A stretch of 64,000 nt of DNA from Heliomicrobium gestii (GTDB lineage Bacteria > Bacillota > Desulfitobacteriia > Heliobacteriales > Heliobacteriaceae): assembly GCF_009877435.1 (NCBI RefSeq), contig NZ_WXEX01000006.1:186001-250000 (forward strand), in the 5' to 3' direction. Below the pieces are notes generated by a model, which worked only from the letters and a program-made list of their open reading frames with translations, did not search any database and was not told where the DNA came from. Shown here piece by piece: positions 22,451 through 31,084 of this stretch. Numbering within the stretch: the stretch's first letter is position 1; every line of letters starts with the position of its first letter. The translations under genes and the position numbers were made by a program.

Positions 22451-22990
22451 TTACCGGTAACAGGCCCGCTCCCCGCCGATCAGCTTGGGCCGGGTCCGCG
22501 CCGCCGTCAACCGCGCTTCGCCGATCTGGCGGATCGCCAGGCGCACCGGCACGGCGACCGGTCTCAGGTGCATCCCGATCAGCGTCTCGCCGATATCCAT
22601 GCCGGCGTGGGCGCGAATCGACTCGACGACGACGGGTTCTTCGAAATGGCTCATCGCCTGGGCCGCCAAGGACCCGCCGGCCTTGGCGACAGGACGAACG
22701 GCGACCTCCTCCAATTCCCGGTACAGGCGCAGGGTCGCCCCTTCGATGACCAGGGCGCGGTTGAGGTGTTCACAACACTGGATCGCCAGGTGAATCCCGC
22801 TGGGCAGGGTCACCGACCGCAGGGCCGTCAAAATGGCTTCGGCGACCGCTTCCGACCCCTGTGTGCCGATCGTCGCGCCGGTTACCTCAGAGGTGCTGCA
22901 CCCGACGACGAGGATCTGATCGCGCTGCAGGTTGGCCGCCTGCAACAGCTCAGTGACGGCGGCGGTGACCTGCGCCCCGATGCCGGTCAT
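22451..22990 (-). CDS. YwlG family protein (UPF0340/TIGR01440)
   Basis: This 179-residue protein belongs to a conserved Firmicute family of unknown function. It contains [19 protein letters not shown] near residue 28, then [17 protein letters not shown] and the Gly-rich [16 protein letters not shown], all typical of TIGR01440. Its ATG overlaps the rpiB stop by four bases (ATGA), so the pair is translationally coupled. Neighbours rpiB and glyA are the same as in B. subtilis. Confidence 0.85.
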   Translation of the reverse strand: MTGIGAQVTAAVTELLQAANLQRDQILVVGCSTSEVTGATIGTQGSEAVAEAILTALRSVTLPSGIHLAIQCCEHLNRALVIEGATLRLYRELEEVAVRPVAKAGGSLAAQAMSHFEEPVVVESIRAHAGMDIGETLIGMHLRPVAVPVRLAIRQIGEARLTAARTRPKLIGGERACYR

Positions 22991-23454
22991 TCCCCTGACG
23001 CCTGCCCCTCTAATGCCCGCAGCTTGTCCACCCGGCGGGCATGACGGCCGCCGGCGAAAGCGCCCGCAAAAAAGGCCGCTACGATCTCCCGGGCCAAGCC
23101 GGGACCGACGACCCTGGCCCCCAGGGCGAGCACATTGGCGTCGTTATGTTCTCGGGCCATGCGGGCCGAAAAGGGATCGCCGCAAAGGGCGGCGCGGATC
23201 CCCGGCACCTTGTTGGCGGCGATGGAGATGCCGATCCCTGTGCCACAGATGACGACGCCGAAATCGACGTCCCCGGCGACAACCGCCTTCGCCACCTTGA
23301 CGCCATAGTCGGGGTAATCAACAGACTCCTCCGAAAAGGTTCCCATATCGATGACCTCCGGCTTGGCGCCGTCCTGTTCCATCTCCTCGGCCAGATAGCT
23401 CCGGATCTCCTCTTTCAGTTGGAACCCGCCGTGGTCGCTGCCGATGGCGATCTT
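22987..23454 (-). CDS. rpiB: Ribose-5-phosphate isomerase B
   Basis: RpiB interconverts ribose-5-phosphate and ribulose-5-phosphate; family members may also act on allose or other sugar phosphates. The 155-residue protein starts KIAIGSDHGGFQLKE and has the catalytic Cys in ICGTGIGISIAANKVPGIRAAL and the C-terminal REHNDANVLALGARV motif. ATG 23452-23454 is chosen over one 21 codons upstream because it matches the family start and GGAG lies eight bases before. It is coupled to the ywlG-like gene. Confidence 0.96.
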   Translation of the reverse strand, partial: KIAIGSDHGGFQLKEEIRSYLAEEMEQDGAKPEVIDMGTFSEESVDYPDYGVKVAKAVVAGDVDFGVVICGTGIGISIAANKVPGIRAALCGDPFSARMAREHNDANVLALGARVVGPGLAREIVAAFFAGAFAGGRHARRVDKLRALEGQASGE

Positions 23455-23619
23455 CATCCTACTCACTCCAACGCTGTCTTTTTCTACCGATGGACGAACA
23501 TTCCCATGGATGATCATTCCACTGGTGACAAATCCCTAAAGCAGTCATATTTCGACATGGAATAGCTTATCCCTTTTCGAGCCGACAAAACATTATAAAA
23601 AAACATCGGTTGACCGCTG

Positions 23620-24081
23620 TCAAACGATGGTGGTTACGATCCGCTCCAGGGCCTTTCGCAACGCCCCTTCGATCTCGATCGCATTCGTTTCATAGGCGCG
23701 CTCGTCCAGGCCAAAAGGGTCGGCGATGTCGCCGCTCCCGCCGGCATACCCCTTCAGCGTAAACACCTTGGCGGCCGCTTCCGGCGCCATCTGAACGACC
23801 CGATCGCGGTGGCTGCCTGTCATGGTCAGCACCATGTCGGCCTCACCGATCAAGCGCTCATTCAGGGGCGTCGCCCCATGGGTTTCCAGATCCAACCCGC
23901 GACCGGCCATCACGTTGCGGGCCTGCGTCGACGCCGGCGCCCCCGGCCAGGCCGACACGCCGGCGGAAGCTACACGGATCCGCTCCCCTTGGCCCATCTC
24001 GGCCAGGATCGCTTCGGCGATCACCTGCGCCATCGGGCTGCGGCAGGTGTTGCCGGTGCATACAAACAATAGAGTGAACAT
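23620..24081 (-). CDS. ywlE: Low-molecular-weight phosphatase, probable protein-arginine phosphatase YwlE
   Basis: This 153-residue protein has the low-molecular-weight phosphatase P-loop near its start, CTGNTCRS at residues 8-15, and the general-acid region DIADPFG near residue 120. In B. subtilis YwlE the Thr within CTGNTCRS confers phosphoarginine specificity, where tyrosine phosphatases have Ile. The same Thr is present here, so arginine phosphatase activity is inferred. No McsB kinase lies in the window. GGAGGG precedes the ATG. It stands between mntP and rpiB, as in B. subtilis. Confidence 0.92.
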   Translation of the reverse strand: MFTLLFVCTGNTCRSPMAQVIAEAILAEMGQGERIRVASAGVSAWPGAPASTQARNVMAGRGLDLETHGATPLNERLIGEADMVLTMTGSHRDRVVQMAPEAAAKVFTLKGYAGGSGDIADPFGLDERAYETNAIEIEGALRKALERIVTTIV

Positions 24082-24107
24082 CGGTATCCCTCCGGACTTG
24101 GGTGACC

Positions 24108-24758
24108 TCAGCCAAGACTGGCGCTTCCAAGCAAAAGCTTAATCCCTATCCCCAATAAAATCAAGCCTCCTGCCAGTTGGGCCGTGGCGCCCAACATCCG
24201 GCTCACCTGTTGCCCGATCAGGCAGCCGGCCACCGTCATGATCCCGGCGACGACGCCGAAGGTGACGACCGTGGGAATCAACCGCGCCCCCACGGTGCCC
24301 AGAGAAAAGCCGACACTCAAAGCGTCCATGCTGACGGCCGCCCCGATGACGACGAGCCCCCACATCGTCGGCGCAAAGGGCCGTCCACCGGCGATCACGC
24401 CGGCGCCGGCCATCGCTCCTCCCTGTACCGGAGCGCCTGCGGCGCCGATGGAACGGTGGACGCCAAGGGGAGAGCCAGCGTCATCGCGTCTCTCCTGCCA
24501 GGCGTGGTAAATCATCCGTCCACCCAAGAAAAAAAGCACCGCCGCGCCGATGAAACTGGCCAAACGACCCACGATCAACCCGAGGGCGCTCCCGGCCAGG
24601 ATGCCGAACCAGGGCATGAAGATGTGAAAAAGGGCCACGACAATCCCGAGGATCAGGGCGTCACGGCGGCGCACCCCTTCCATGCCGATGCCGAGGGCCA
24701 TGGAAAAGGCGTCAGCGCCCAACCCCACCGCAAGCACACCCAAGGTCCAATATGCCAT
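24108..24758 (-). CDS. mntP: Manganese efflux pump MntP
   Basis: MntP exports Mn(II) across the membrane. The 216-residue protein has six predicted helices in two related halves, with paired motifs ADAFSMALGIG (near residue 13) and MDALSVGFSLG (near residue 130), whose Asp residues bind the metal. A hydrophilic Gly/Ala-rich insertion of roughly 35 residues between the halves makes it longer than the usual 185-190. ATG 24756-24758 follows GGAGG; an ATG 18 codons upstream lacks a site. No manganese riboswitch is recognisable in the short leader. Confidence 0.92.
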   Translation of the reverse strand: MAYWTLGVLAVGLGADAFSMALGIGMEGVRRRDALILGIVVALFHIFMPWFGILAGSALGLIVGRLASFIGAAVLFFLGGRMIYHAWQERRDDAGSPLGVHRSIGAAGAPVQGGAMAGAGVIAGGRPFAPTMWGLVVIGAAVSMDALSVGFSLGTVGARLIPTVVTFGVVAGIMTVAGCLIGQQVSRMLGATAQLAGGLILLGIGIKLLLGSASLG

Positions 24759-24855
24759 TCCCCAACCTCCACTTCGCCGGAATTCGCCCGGAGCCATGGA
24801 AAGCCAAGCCATGATTAGTTATATGCCTTGGAAAGGGGGACGAGAAGAACCGCTT

Positions 24856-26034
24856 TTAGCCGAGCCAGCGTCGCCCGCCGGCGGCTTTCTCGAGGCGGTT
24901 CATCACCGCCCGGCCAATGCCCACTGGGGGATATGTCTCAGCCACGATCCGGCTGACCGGCGTCTGATCGAAGGAACGAATCGCCCCGAACAGCCCTTGA
25001 GCCACCGTAGTCAAGTCTTCCCGAGAACCGGTCAGCCGAACCACCCATTTGTCCCCTGGGCCGTCGTCACCCGGCCCAGGCAGGCGCCTGCCGATCTCGC
25101 GGAAGGTCTCTTCGGAAAGGAGCAGCCCCGTCACCTCGCCGGCTCCATCGCCCTTCACGGCGGCGGCGGCAGTGTCGAGCAATCGCCGCAGCGCCGCCCT
25201 CTGCTCCTCCCGGTTGCCATCAAGCAGGTACAGGGGCGCTTGGGGGGCATAGTGGACATACTTCATCCCCGGAGAAGGCGGGACGAAATCTTCCTGGATG
25301 GACGCCGTCGGCGCCGGCCTTTCATCTCCCTGGACGGCGACTGCGACAGCATCCCGACGCCCTATCGCATGGAAGGGTTGCACAGGAATCCCCATCGCCT
25401 CGATCATCTCCGGCGTCACACCGCCGGGACGCAGGATCACCGCCGCTTCCCCCCGGGCATCGACGACGGTCGACTCAAGCCCGAAGTCACAGGCCCCGCC
25501 GTCGACAATCCCATCGATGCGGCCCCAAAGGTCCTCGCGCACATGCTCGGCCACGGTTGGGCTCGGTCGACCGGAGCGGTTCGCCGACGGCGCAGCCACG
25601 GGCACCCCTGCCGCCCGGATCAGTTCCCGGGCGACCGGATGGGAGGGCATGCGAAGGGCCACCGTCGCCAAACCGGCCGTCACCACGGGCGGCACCAGGG
25701 ACGACGCCGGCAGCACCAGCGTCAACGGCCCCGGCCAAAAACGCTCGGCCAGCCGCCTGGCCAGCGGGGGAAAATCAAGGGTCAGCGCCGCCACCTCGTC
25801 CATGGCGGCGATATGTAGGATCAAGGGGTTGTCAGAAGGCCGGCCCTTGGCGGTGAAGATCGCCGCCACCGCCGGCCCGTTGAGCCCGTCGGCGCCCAAA
25901 CCATAAACCGTTTCCGTCGGAAAGGCGACAAGCCCGCCCGCGCGCAGGCACGCCGCCGCTTCAAGAAGCGCCCCCGGCGATAGCTGCTGCGGGTCAACGG
26001 GCCAGATTTTCGTATCCTTTGCTTCTGCTGCCAT
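24856..26034 (-). CDS. ywlC: Threonylcarbamoyl-AMP synthase (Sua5/YwlC)
   Basis: Sua5/YwlC makes threonylcarbamoyl-AMP for t6A37 modification of ANN-decoding tRNAs. The 392-residue protein has the YrdC domain (residues 20-200) with FPTETVYGLGADG, KGRPSDNPLILHI and SANRSGRPSPT, followed by the C-terminal Sua5 domain with GMKYVHYAPQAPLYLL. A linker and loop insertions rich in Ala, Gly and Asp make it longer than the usual 345. The ATG at 26032-26034 has AAGGGA upstream; an ATG 12 codons earlier does not. It lies downstream of prmC. spoIIR, found here in B. subtilis, is missing. Confidence 0.95.
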   Translation of the reverse strand: MAAEAKDTKIWPVDPQQLSPGALLEAAACLRAGGLVAFPTETVYGLGADGLNGPAVAAIFTAKGRPSDNPLILHIAAMDEVAALTLDFPPLARRLAERFWPGPLTLVLPASSLVPPVVTAGLATVALRMPSHPVARELIRAAGVPVAAPSANRSGRPSPTVAEHVREDLWGRIDGIVDGGACDFGLESTVVDARGEAAVILRPGGVTPEMIEAMGIPVQPFHAIGRRDAVAVAVQGDERPAPTASIQEDFVPPSPGMKYVHYAPQAPLYLLDGNREEQRAALRRLLDTAAAAVKGDGAGEVTGLLLSEETFREIGRRLPGPGDDGPGDKWVVRLTGSREDLTTVAQGLFGAIRSFDQTPVSRIVAETYPPVGIGRAVMNRLEKAAGGRRWLG

Positions 26035-26146
26035 GTCTCTGCTATCCCTTCGTTCCACGCTGCGCCTCACAGGCTGCGCATGTTGGCATCGTTATCCAAG
26101 GGCGGAACGGCTGTCTCGCCGGGTAGTATTGCGCCGAAGGAGGGCT

Positions 26147-27058
26147 TCAATCCTCACCCTCGTCCTCGCACTCGCCCCGGAAGACACCCGTCACCACCCG
26201 ATCATGACCCTGTCCGTCCGGGATGATCCGGACCTCGGCAAAGCCCTGCGCCGCCAGCAGCGCGGCCACATCCCGCCCCTGGTTGTAGCCGATCTCCCAG
26301 GCCACAAAACCGCCCGGTTCCAGGGCGCGACGGGCCTGGGGCGCCAGGCGGCGGTACAGCGCAAGGCCATCGTCGCCGCCGTCGAGGGCCAGCATCGGTT
26401 CAAAACAGGCCACCTCGCGCTGCAGCGACGGGATCTCCCCCGCCGGGATGTAGGGGGGATTGGACAGGACGGCCTTCAGCCGCAGGCCGCCGTCGATGGC
26501 CGGATTCAGCAGATCGCCTTCCACGAAACGGATCCGTTCAGCCACGCCGTGCCCTTTCGCGTTCTGGCGGGCGACGGCGAGGGCCGCCGCCGAGACGTCG
26601 AGGGCCAGCACCTGGGCCGTCGCGATCTCCCGGGCCACCGATACGGCGATCGCCCCCGAGCCGACGCCCACATCGGCGATCCAGGTATCCCCTGTCTTTG
26701 GGGACCTACCCAACAGCGCCAGCGCCGTCTCGACGAGCAACTCCGTCTCGGGACGGGGGATGAGCACTGCCGGGGTGACCGTAAAATCCAACCCCCAAAA
26801 CTCCTGCCGCCCCGTGATGTATTGCAACGGACAGCCCGTCAATCGCTTTTGGACCAGTTCTCCCAAGCCTGCCGCCTGTTCTTCCGGCAGTCGATCGCGC
26901 AGGGCCGCCAGCAACCCCGCCCGGTTGACACCGAGACCAAAGGCCAGCAGCACCTCCGCCTCCAGGCGGGGCGAATCGATCCCCTGTCGCGCAAAAAAAG
27001 AAACCGTCGCCTGCAGAGCTTCCCCAACAGTCGCCGGCTTCCATACGAATCCGTTCAT
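26147..27058 (-). CDS. prmC: Release factor glutamine methyltransferase
   Basis: PrmC methylates the glutamine of the GGQ motif in release factors RF1 and RF2. The 303-residue protein has a helical N-terminal domain (residues 1-95, with PLQYITGRQEFWGLDFTV) and a Rossmann methyltransferase domain with the SAM loop DVGVGSGAIAVS and the catalytic NPPY in LSNPPYIPAGEI. The gene begins eight bases after prfA, its substrate, the usual arrangement. Confidence 0.97.
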   Translation of the reverse strand: MNGFVWKPATVGEALQATVSFFARQGIDSPRLEAEVLLAFGLGVNRAGLLAALRDRLPEEQAAGLGELVQKRLTGCPLQYITGRQEFWGLDFTVTPAVLIPRPETELLVETALALLGRSPKTGDTWIADVGVGSGAIAVSVAREIATAQVLALDVSAAALAVARQNAKGHGVAERIRFVEGDLLNPAIDGGLRLKAVLSNPPYIPAGEIPSLQREVACFEPMLALDGGDDGLALYRRLAPQARRALEPGGFVAWEIGYNQGRDVAALLAAQGFAEVRIIPDGQGHDRVVTGVFRGECEDEGED

Positions 27059-27066
27059 CTCTTTCT

Positions 27067-28131
27067 TTACTCCATCGCCTTCATCTTTTCCGCCTGATCC
27101 GTCGCCACCAAGCCGTCGATCACCTCATTCAGATCGCCGTCAAGGATCGTTTCCAGACGGTGCAGCGTCAGCCCGATGCGGTGATCGGTCACCCGTCCCT
27201 GCGGGAAATTGTAGGTGCGAATCCGCTCCGAGCGGTCGCCCGAACCGACCATGGACTTGCGCACGCTGGCCAGTTCGCCATGCTGCTCCTCCTGGGCTTT
27301 TTCCAGCAGACGCGCCCGCAACACGCGCATCGCCTTTTCCCGGTTCTTGAGCTGAGATTTCTCGTCCTGGCAGGAGACGACAATGCCTGTGGGCAGGTGG
27401 GTGATCCGCACAGCCGACTCGGTCTTGTTGACGTGCTGACCGCCGGCGCCGGAGGAACAGAAGACATCAATGCGCAACTCGTTCGGGTTGACATCGATCT
27501 CTACCTCTTCCGCCTCAGGCATGACGGCCACCGTGGCCGCCGAGGTGTGGATGCGCCCGCTCGACTCGGTCGCCGGCACCCGCTGCACGCGGTGAACGCC
27601 CGACTCGAACTTCAGCTTCGAAAAAGCGCCCTGGCCTTCGACGAGGACGATGACCTCCTTGAAGCCGCCGATGTCGGTGTAGTTTGCCGAAAGCAGTTCT
27701 GTCCGCCATCCCTGCCGGTCGGCAAAACGGTTGTACATGCGATAGAGATCGCCGGCAAAGAGGCCCGCCTCCTCGCCGCCGGTGCCCGCCCGGATCTCGA
27801 TGATGACGTTCTTTTCATCATTGGGATCCTTCGGCAGCAACAGGATCCTCAGCCGCTGTTCCAGCGCTTCCTTGCGTCCCGACAGTTCGTCCAGTTCCAG
27901 GGAGGCCATCTCCTGCAGCTCCCGGTCGGACTCATCGAGCATCGCCCGGGCGTCATCGATGCCCTGCAGGACACCCTTGTACTCCCGAAAGGCCTCGACG
28001 ATCTCCGTCATCCCCGCCTGCTGCTTCGCATGGCGCTGCCAGCGGGTCTGATCGTTGATGATCTCGGGATCGCTGAGCAACTGGGTCAGTTCTTCATATT
28101 TTTGTTCGATAATTTCCAATTTATCGATCAT
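27067..28131 (-). CDS. prfA: Peptide chain release factor 1
   Basis: RF1 releases the nascent chain at UAA and UAG. The 354-residue protein has the catalytic GGQ in [17 protein letters not shown] near residue 230 and the PAT-type anticodon region within [18 protein letters not shown]. The C-terminus [17 protein letters not shown] is typical. AGGTG precedes the ATG. prmC follows at once. The DUF1385 gene lies about 100 bases upstream. Confidence 0.98.
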   Translation of the reverse strand: MIDKLEIIEQKYEELTQLLSDPEIINDQTRWQRHAKQQAGMTEIVEAFREYKGVLQGIDDARAMLDESDRELQEMASLELDELSGRKEALEQRLRILLLPKDPNDEKNVIIEIRAGTGGEEAGLFAGDLYRMYNRFADRQGWRTELLSANYTDIGGFKEVIVLVEGQGAFSKLKFESGVHRVQRVPATESSGRIHTSAATVAVMPEAEEVEIDVNPNELRIDVFCSSGAGGQHVNKTESAVRITHLPTGIVVSCQDEKSQLKNREKAMRVLRARLLEKAQEEQHGELASVRKSMVGSGDRSERIRTYNFPQGRVTDHRIGLTLHRLETILDGDLNEVIDGLVATDQAEKMKAME

Positions 28132-28232
28132 CGGTGTTCACCTGTCACATTCTTTTTGTCTCACAACAGTAAGTCAAGGCAAAATAAAGCGACCCGATCG
28201 CGCCGGCCAGACGTCGCTCCAGGAACGGCCCG

Positions 28233-29174
28233 TCAAACGACGGCCGGTTCCTCTGTGATGGAACCTTTCAGACGCTCGCCTGCTGCTTTGTTGACGGCGC
28301 CATCCTGCGTCGAGACGGTCTGAGGAAGCACCGCCAGGAGCGCCCGGATCGCCACCTCCACCTGCCTGTCATCGGGCTCCCGCGTCGTCATCCGCTGCAG
28401 CCAGAGACCGGGCTGGATAAAGAGGCGCATCAACCAAAACCGGGGATACCGGCCGGAGAGCTTGATGATCTCATAGCTGATCCCGGCCACAAAAGGAACG
28501 AGGGCCAACCGGTAGGCCACCTTCCAAAAGAGCGTGGCGTCGGGAAGCAGGGAAAAGGCAAAAATTTTGATGACCATCACGAAGAGCAGGAAGCTGGTGC
28601 CGCAACGGGGATGCAGCGTCGTCTGCCGCTGGGCGTTGGCCACCGTCAATTCCTCACCGGCTTCATAAGCATGGATGACCTTGTGTTCGGCGCCATGGTA
28701 TTGAAAGACCCGCTGGATGTCGGGCATCCGGGAGATGGCCGCGATATAGCCGAAAAAAAGCGCGATCCGGACGATGCCTTCGATCAGGTTTTGCAAAAAG
28801 AGGTTCGGCACCAACTGACGGGTCAGGTGGGCCGCCGCCGTCGGCAGAAAAATGAACAGGCCAGCGCCCATGACAAGGGCCACGGAGATGGTGACAGCGA
28901 TCTCCCAGGGGGTGAGTTCCTCTTCCTCCTCATCAGTCGCCTTGCCGGCGGAAAAGGAGAGCGCCTTGACCCCCAGGATCAGCGCGTCCAAGAGCGCCCC
29001 CGTTCCGCGGAGGACTGGGGTTTTCATGAGGACACCGTTCATCCACGATGCCACAGGTTGCTTCTCAATGACAATCTCATCATTGGGGCAACGGACGGCG
29101 ATGGCCATCTCATCGGGCCCGCGCATCATGACACCTTCAATGACGGCCTGGCCGCCATACTGAAATTTCCCCAT
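28233..29174 (-). CDS. DUF1385 (YqhQ-like) integral membrane protein
   Basis: This 313-residue protein belongs to the DUF1385 family, of unknown biochemical function. The N-terminus has YGGQAVIEGVMMRGPDEMAIAVR and the middle has YHGAEHKVIHAYE, both family hallmarks, followed by LHPRCGTSFLLFVMVI. Four to five hydrophobic helices (around 95-120, 130-155, 205-225, 230-250) alternate with short loops. GGGGGAG precedes the ATG. It lies between rpmE and prfA, a frequent arrangement in clostridia. The conserved His/Glu/Cys residues suggest a metal site, which is inference. Confidence 0.88.
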   Translation of the reverse strand: MGKFQYGGQAVIEGVMMRGPDEMAIAVRCPNDEIVIEKQPVASWMNGVLMKTPVLRGTGALLDALILGVKALSFSAGKATDEEEEELTPWEIAVTISVALVMGAGLFIFLPTAAAHLTRQLVPNLFLQNLIEGIVRIALFFGYIAAISRMPDIQRVFQYHGAEHKVIHAYEAGEELTVANAQRQTTLHPRCGTSFLLFVMVIKIFAFSLLPDATLFWKVAYRLALVPFVAGISYEIIKLSGRYPRFWLMRLFIQPGLWLQRMTTREPDDRQVEVAIRALLAVLPQTVSTQDGAVNKAAGERLKGSITEEPAVV

Positions 29175-29230
29175 TCACTTCTCCCCCGATAGAAAAAGAG
29201 CAGAGCTTTGTGCAGGCTCTGCTACGCAGT

Positions 29231-29428
29231 TTATAGACCGTACTTTTTCTTGAACCGATCCACCCGGCCGCCGACTTCTACGCTACGGCTCTTACCGGTG
29301 AAAAAAGGATGGCACTTGGAGCAAACGTCCACTTTGATTTCTTTGCGGGTCGAGGTCGTTTCAAAGGTCTCGCCGCAGGCGCAATGCACTTTGGCCTGGT
29401 GCACTTGCGGATGGATGCCTTCCTTCAC
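29231..29428 (-). CDS. rpmE: 50S ribosomal protein L31 (zinc-binding type)
   Basis: L31 bridges the ribosomal subunits. I start at GTG 29426-29428 (65 residues) because the result, [11 protein letters not shown], matches the family N-terminus and AGAGGTG lies about seven bases upstream. The ATG seven codons earlier would place that site inside the gene. Two Cys pairs, CAC near residue 16 and CSKC near residue 36, show the zinc-containing C+ form, and [20 protein letters not shown] is standard. No rho gene precedes it, unlike in B. subtilis. Confidence 0.95.
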   Translation of the reverse strand: MKEGIHPQVHQAKVHCACGETFETTSTRKEIKVDVCSKCHPFFTGKSRSVEVGGRVDRFKKKYGL

Positions 29429-29553
29429 AGGGTTCACCTCTTTCTCCAAGACCAGGACGCGGGTCCGGTCAGACTATGGCTCTCAGTAACAAAGGAGATT
29501 ATACCATAGCCCAACGGATGTCGCAAGAAAAATGATCCGGTCCAGGCAAGGGA

Positions 29554-30468
29554 TTACACGCTCGTTGAGACGCCGCGAAGATAGGTCGCCGGGTTGACCG
29601 TCCGGCTGTCCAGGCGCACTTCAAAGTGCAAGTGAGGACCGGTGGCCACGCCGGTGGCGCCCACCTGGGCGATCGGCTGTCCCCGTTCAACCTCATCGCC
29701 CTCTCGCACCAGCACCTTTTGCGCATGGGCGTACAGGGTGACCACCCCATAGGGATGTTCCACGATGACCGTCCGCCCATAGATGGGCTTCCACCCGGCA
29801 AAGAGGATCCGCCCCCGCTGGGCTGCCCGGATCGTCTCGCCCCGATCGCCGGCGATGTCGATCCCGTGGTGAAAGGCGCCTCTCCGTGGGCCAAAGGGGG
29901 AGGTGACGACGCCGTCCAAGGGCGTCAGCATCGACGAAAGAACGGCGCCACGAGATGGCAAGGCCGGTATCGTCGCGCCCGTTGCCATCTCGCGGCTCGC
30001 CTCGCCCACGGTTCGCTTGCCCGACGCCGGCACGCGCAACGCTTGTCCCGGCTGCAACAGGCCATTCTTCAGTTCGTTTCGTTGTCGCAGTTCCTCTACG
30101 GTCAGGCCATGGCTGCGGGCGATGCCGAAGAGCGTCTCCCCGGCGGAGACACGGTGCAACCGCCAGCCATCCTTCGCCGCTTCCGCAGGATCACCGGTCC
30201 CATCGACAGATGCGCCGGCAGAACCATCGGAAGTCGCGGCCCTGGAACCATCCACGGCGCCGTCATCGCTTTCGAATTCTTGCCCTGTTGCCGTTCCGTC
30301 CCTATCCACCGTCTCTGTCAACGTCAGGTCGCCTTTCAGCAACCGCCACAGGTCGCTTTCGGCGGCGTCACCGGCAACCGGATGGATCAAGAGCGCCCCG
30401 ATGAGTGAGAAAAGCAAGAGACGGAAGAACCCCAAGGGGCGCCTGCCGTCTCTTTGTATCGGAATCAT
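29554..30468 (-). CDS. LysM/M23 family peptidoglycan endopeptidase
   Basis: This is a 304-residue secreted cell-wall hydrolase. A signal peptide spans residues 1-36 (basic start, hydrophobic FFRLLLFSLIGALLI, then AGDAAE). A Ser/Asp/Gly-rich linker is followed by one LysM domain (about residues 100-150, HRVSAGETLFGIARSHGLTVEELR). The C-terminal M23 domain has HHGIDIAGDRG near residue 205 and GPHLHFEVRL near residue 280; these supply the zinc ligands (H-x3-D and HxH). GAGGTGATT precedes the ATG. It could act in growth, sporulation or germination; neighbours do not decide. Confidence 0.93.
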   Translation of the reverse strand: MIPIQRDGRRPLGFFRLLLFSLIGALLIHPVAGDAAESDLWRLLKGDLTLTETVDRDGTATGQEFESDDGAVDGSRAATSDGSAGASVDGTGDPAEAAKDGWRLHRVSAGETLFGIARSHGLTVEELRQRNELKNGLLQPGQALRVPASGKRTVGEASREMATGATIPALPSRGAVLSSMLTPLDGVVTSPFGPRRGAFHHGIDIAGDRGETIRAAQRGRILFAGWKPIYGRTVIVEHPYGVVTLYAHAQKVLVREGDEVERGQPIAQVGATGVATGPHLHFEVRLDSRTVNPATYLRGVSTSV

Positions 30469-30531
30469 GAAAATGAATCACCTCGAAATGCTTTGCAGTC
30501 CATCCGGTAGTCTAACCGGAAACCGCGCCGG

Positions 30532-30996
30532 CTATTCGAGGTTTGTCTGAAGCGCCCGCTTGGCGAGCCGTCGCTGGTTTGCCCAGTGCAAGACGGGGAA
30601 ATAGGCGACGACATAGGAGATGACCATGTTGATGGCGCTGCCGGTGACAAAGAAGACCCCCATGTCCTTCCAAAAATGCGCATGCCGGAGATCGTGAACG
30701 TTCGCATGGTGAAGGGGCTGTCCCCAAACAAGGGATCCCACGGCCAGGTTGGCGGTGATGAACAGGGGGATCGCCCATTTGAAGAGCACCGCTGTGATCA
30801 CCGCAGCGGTCCGGTTGCCCCGAAAGAGGGCGGCGAAGGCCCAGGCGGCGACAAGCCCCAGCCCAAAAAAGGGGCCGAACCCGGAGGCGAATCCGAAGGC
30901 GACGCCCCGCGCCAGCGGTTCCGGCTGATCCTTCAGCCGCCGCAACCGCAGATAGTGAAAGCGGAGAAATCGCTTAAACCGTATCCATGCTGTCAT
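30532..30996 (-). CDS. DUF2062 membrane protein
   Basis: This 154-residue protein has the DUF2062 pattern: a basic amphipathic N-terminus (RFKRFLRFHYLRLRRLKDQPE), then PLARGVAFGFASGFGPFFGLGLV and further hydrophobic helices near residues 55-85 and 105-130. ATG 30994-30996 follows GGGAGGG; the GTG seven codons earlier would overlap that site. The function of DUF2062 is unknown; the domain often sits beside lipid or glycan transferases. Here it lies between glpX and the LysM/M23 gene. Confidence 0.8.
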   Translation of the reverse strand: MTAWIRFKRFLRFHYLRLRRLKDQPEPLARGVAFGFASGFGPFFGLGLVAAWAFAALFRGNRTAAVITAVLFKWAIPLFITANLAVGSLVWGQPLHHANVHDLRHAHFWKDMGVFFVTGSAINMVISYVVAYFPVLHWANQRRLAKRALQTNLE

Positions 30997-31084
30997 GACA
31001 AGCCCTCCCACTTTCACGGCGCCGAGAAAGTTCCTGCGTAGATCGCCCAGTTATATCCCAGACCGCCCCTGTGCTTCCCCGCAG

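Noticed and set aside
23551-23557. A single perfect Spo0A box upstream of rpiB
   Set aside because: About eight chance matches to a 7-base site are expected in 64 kb on both strands, and no promoter or second box supports it.
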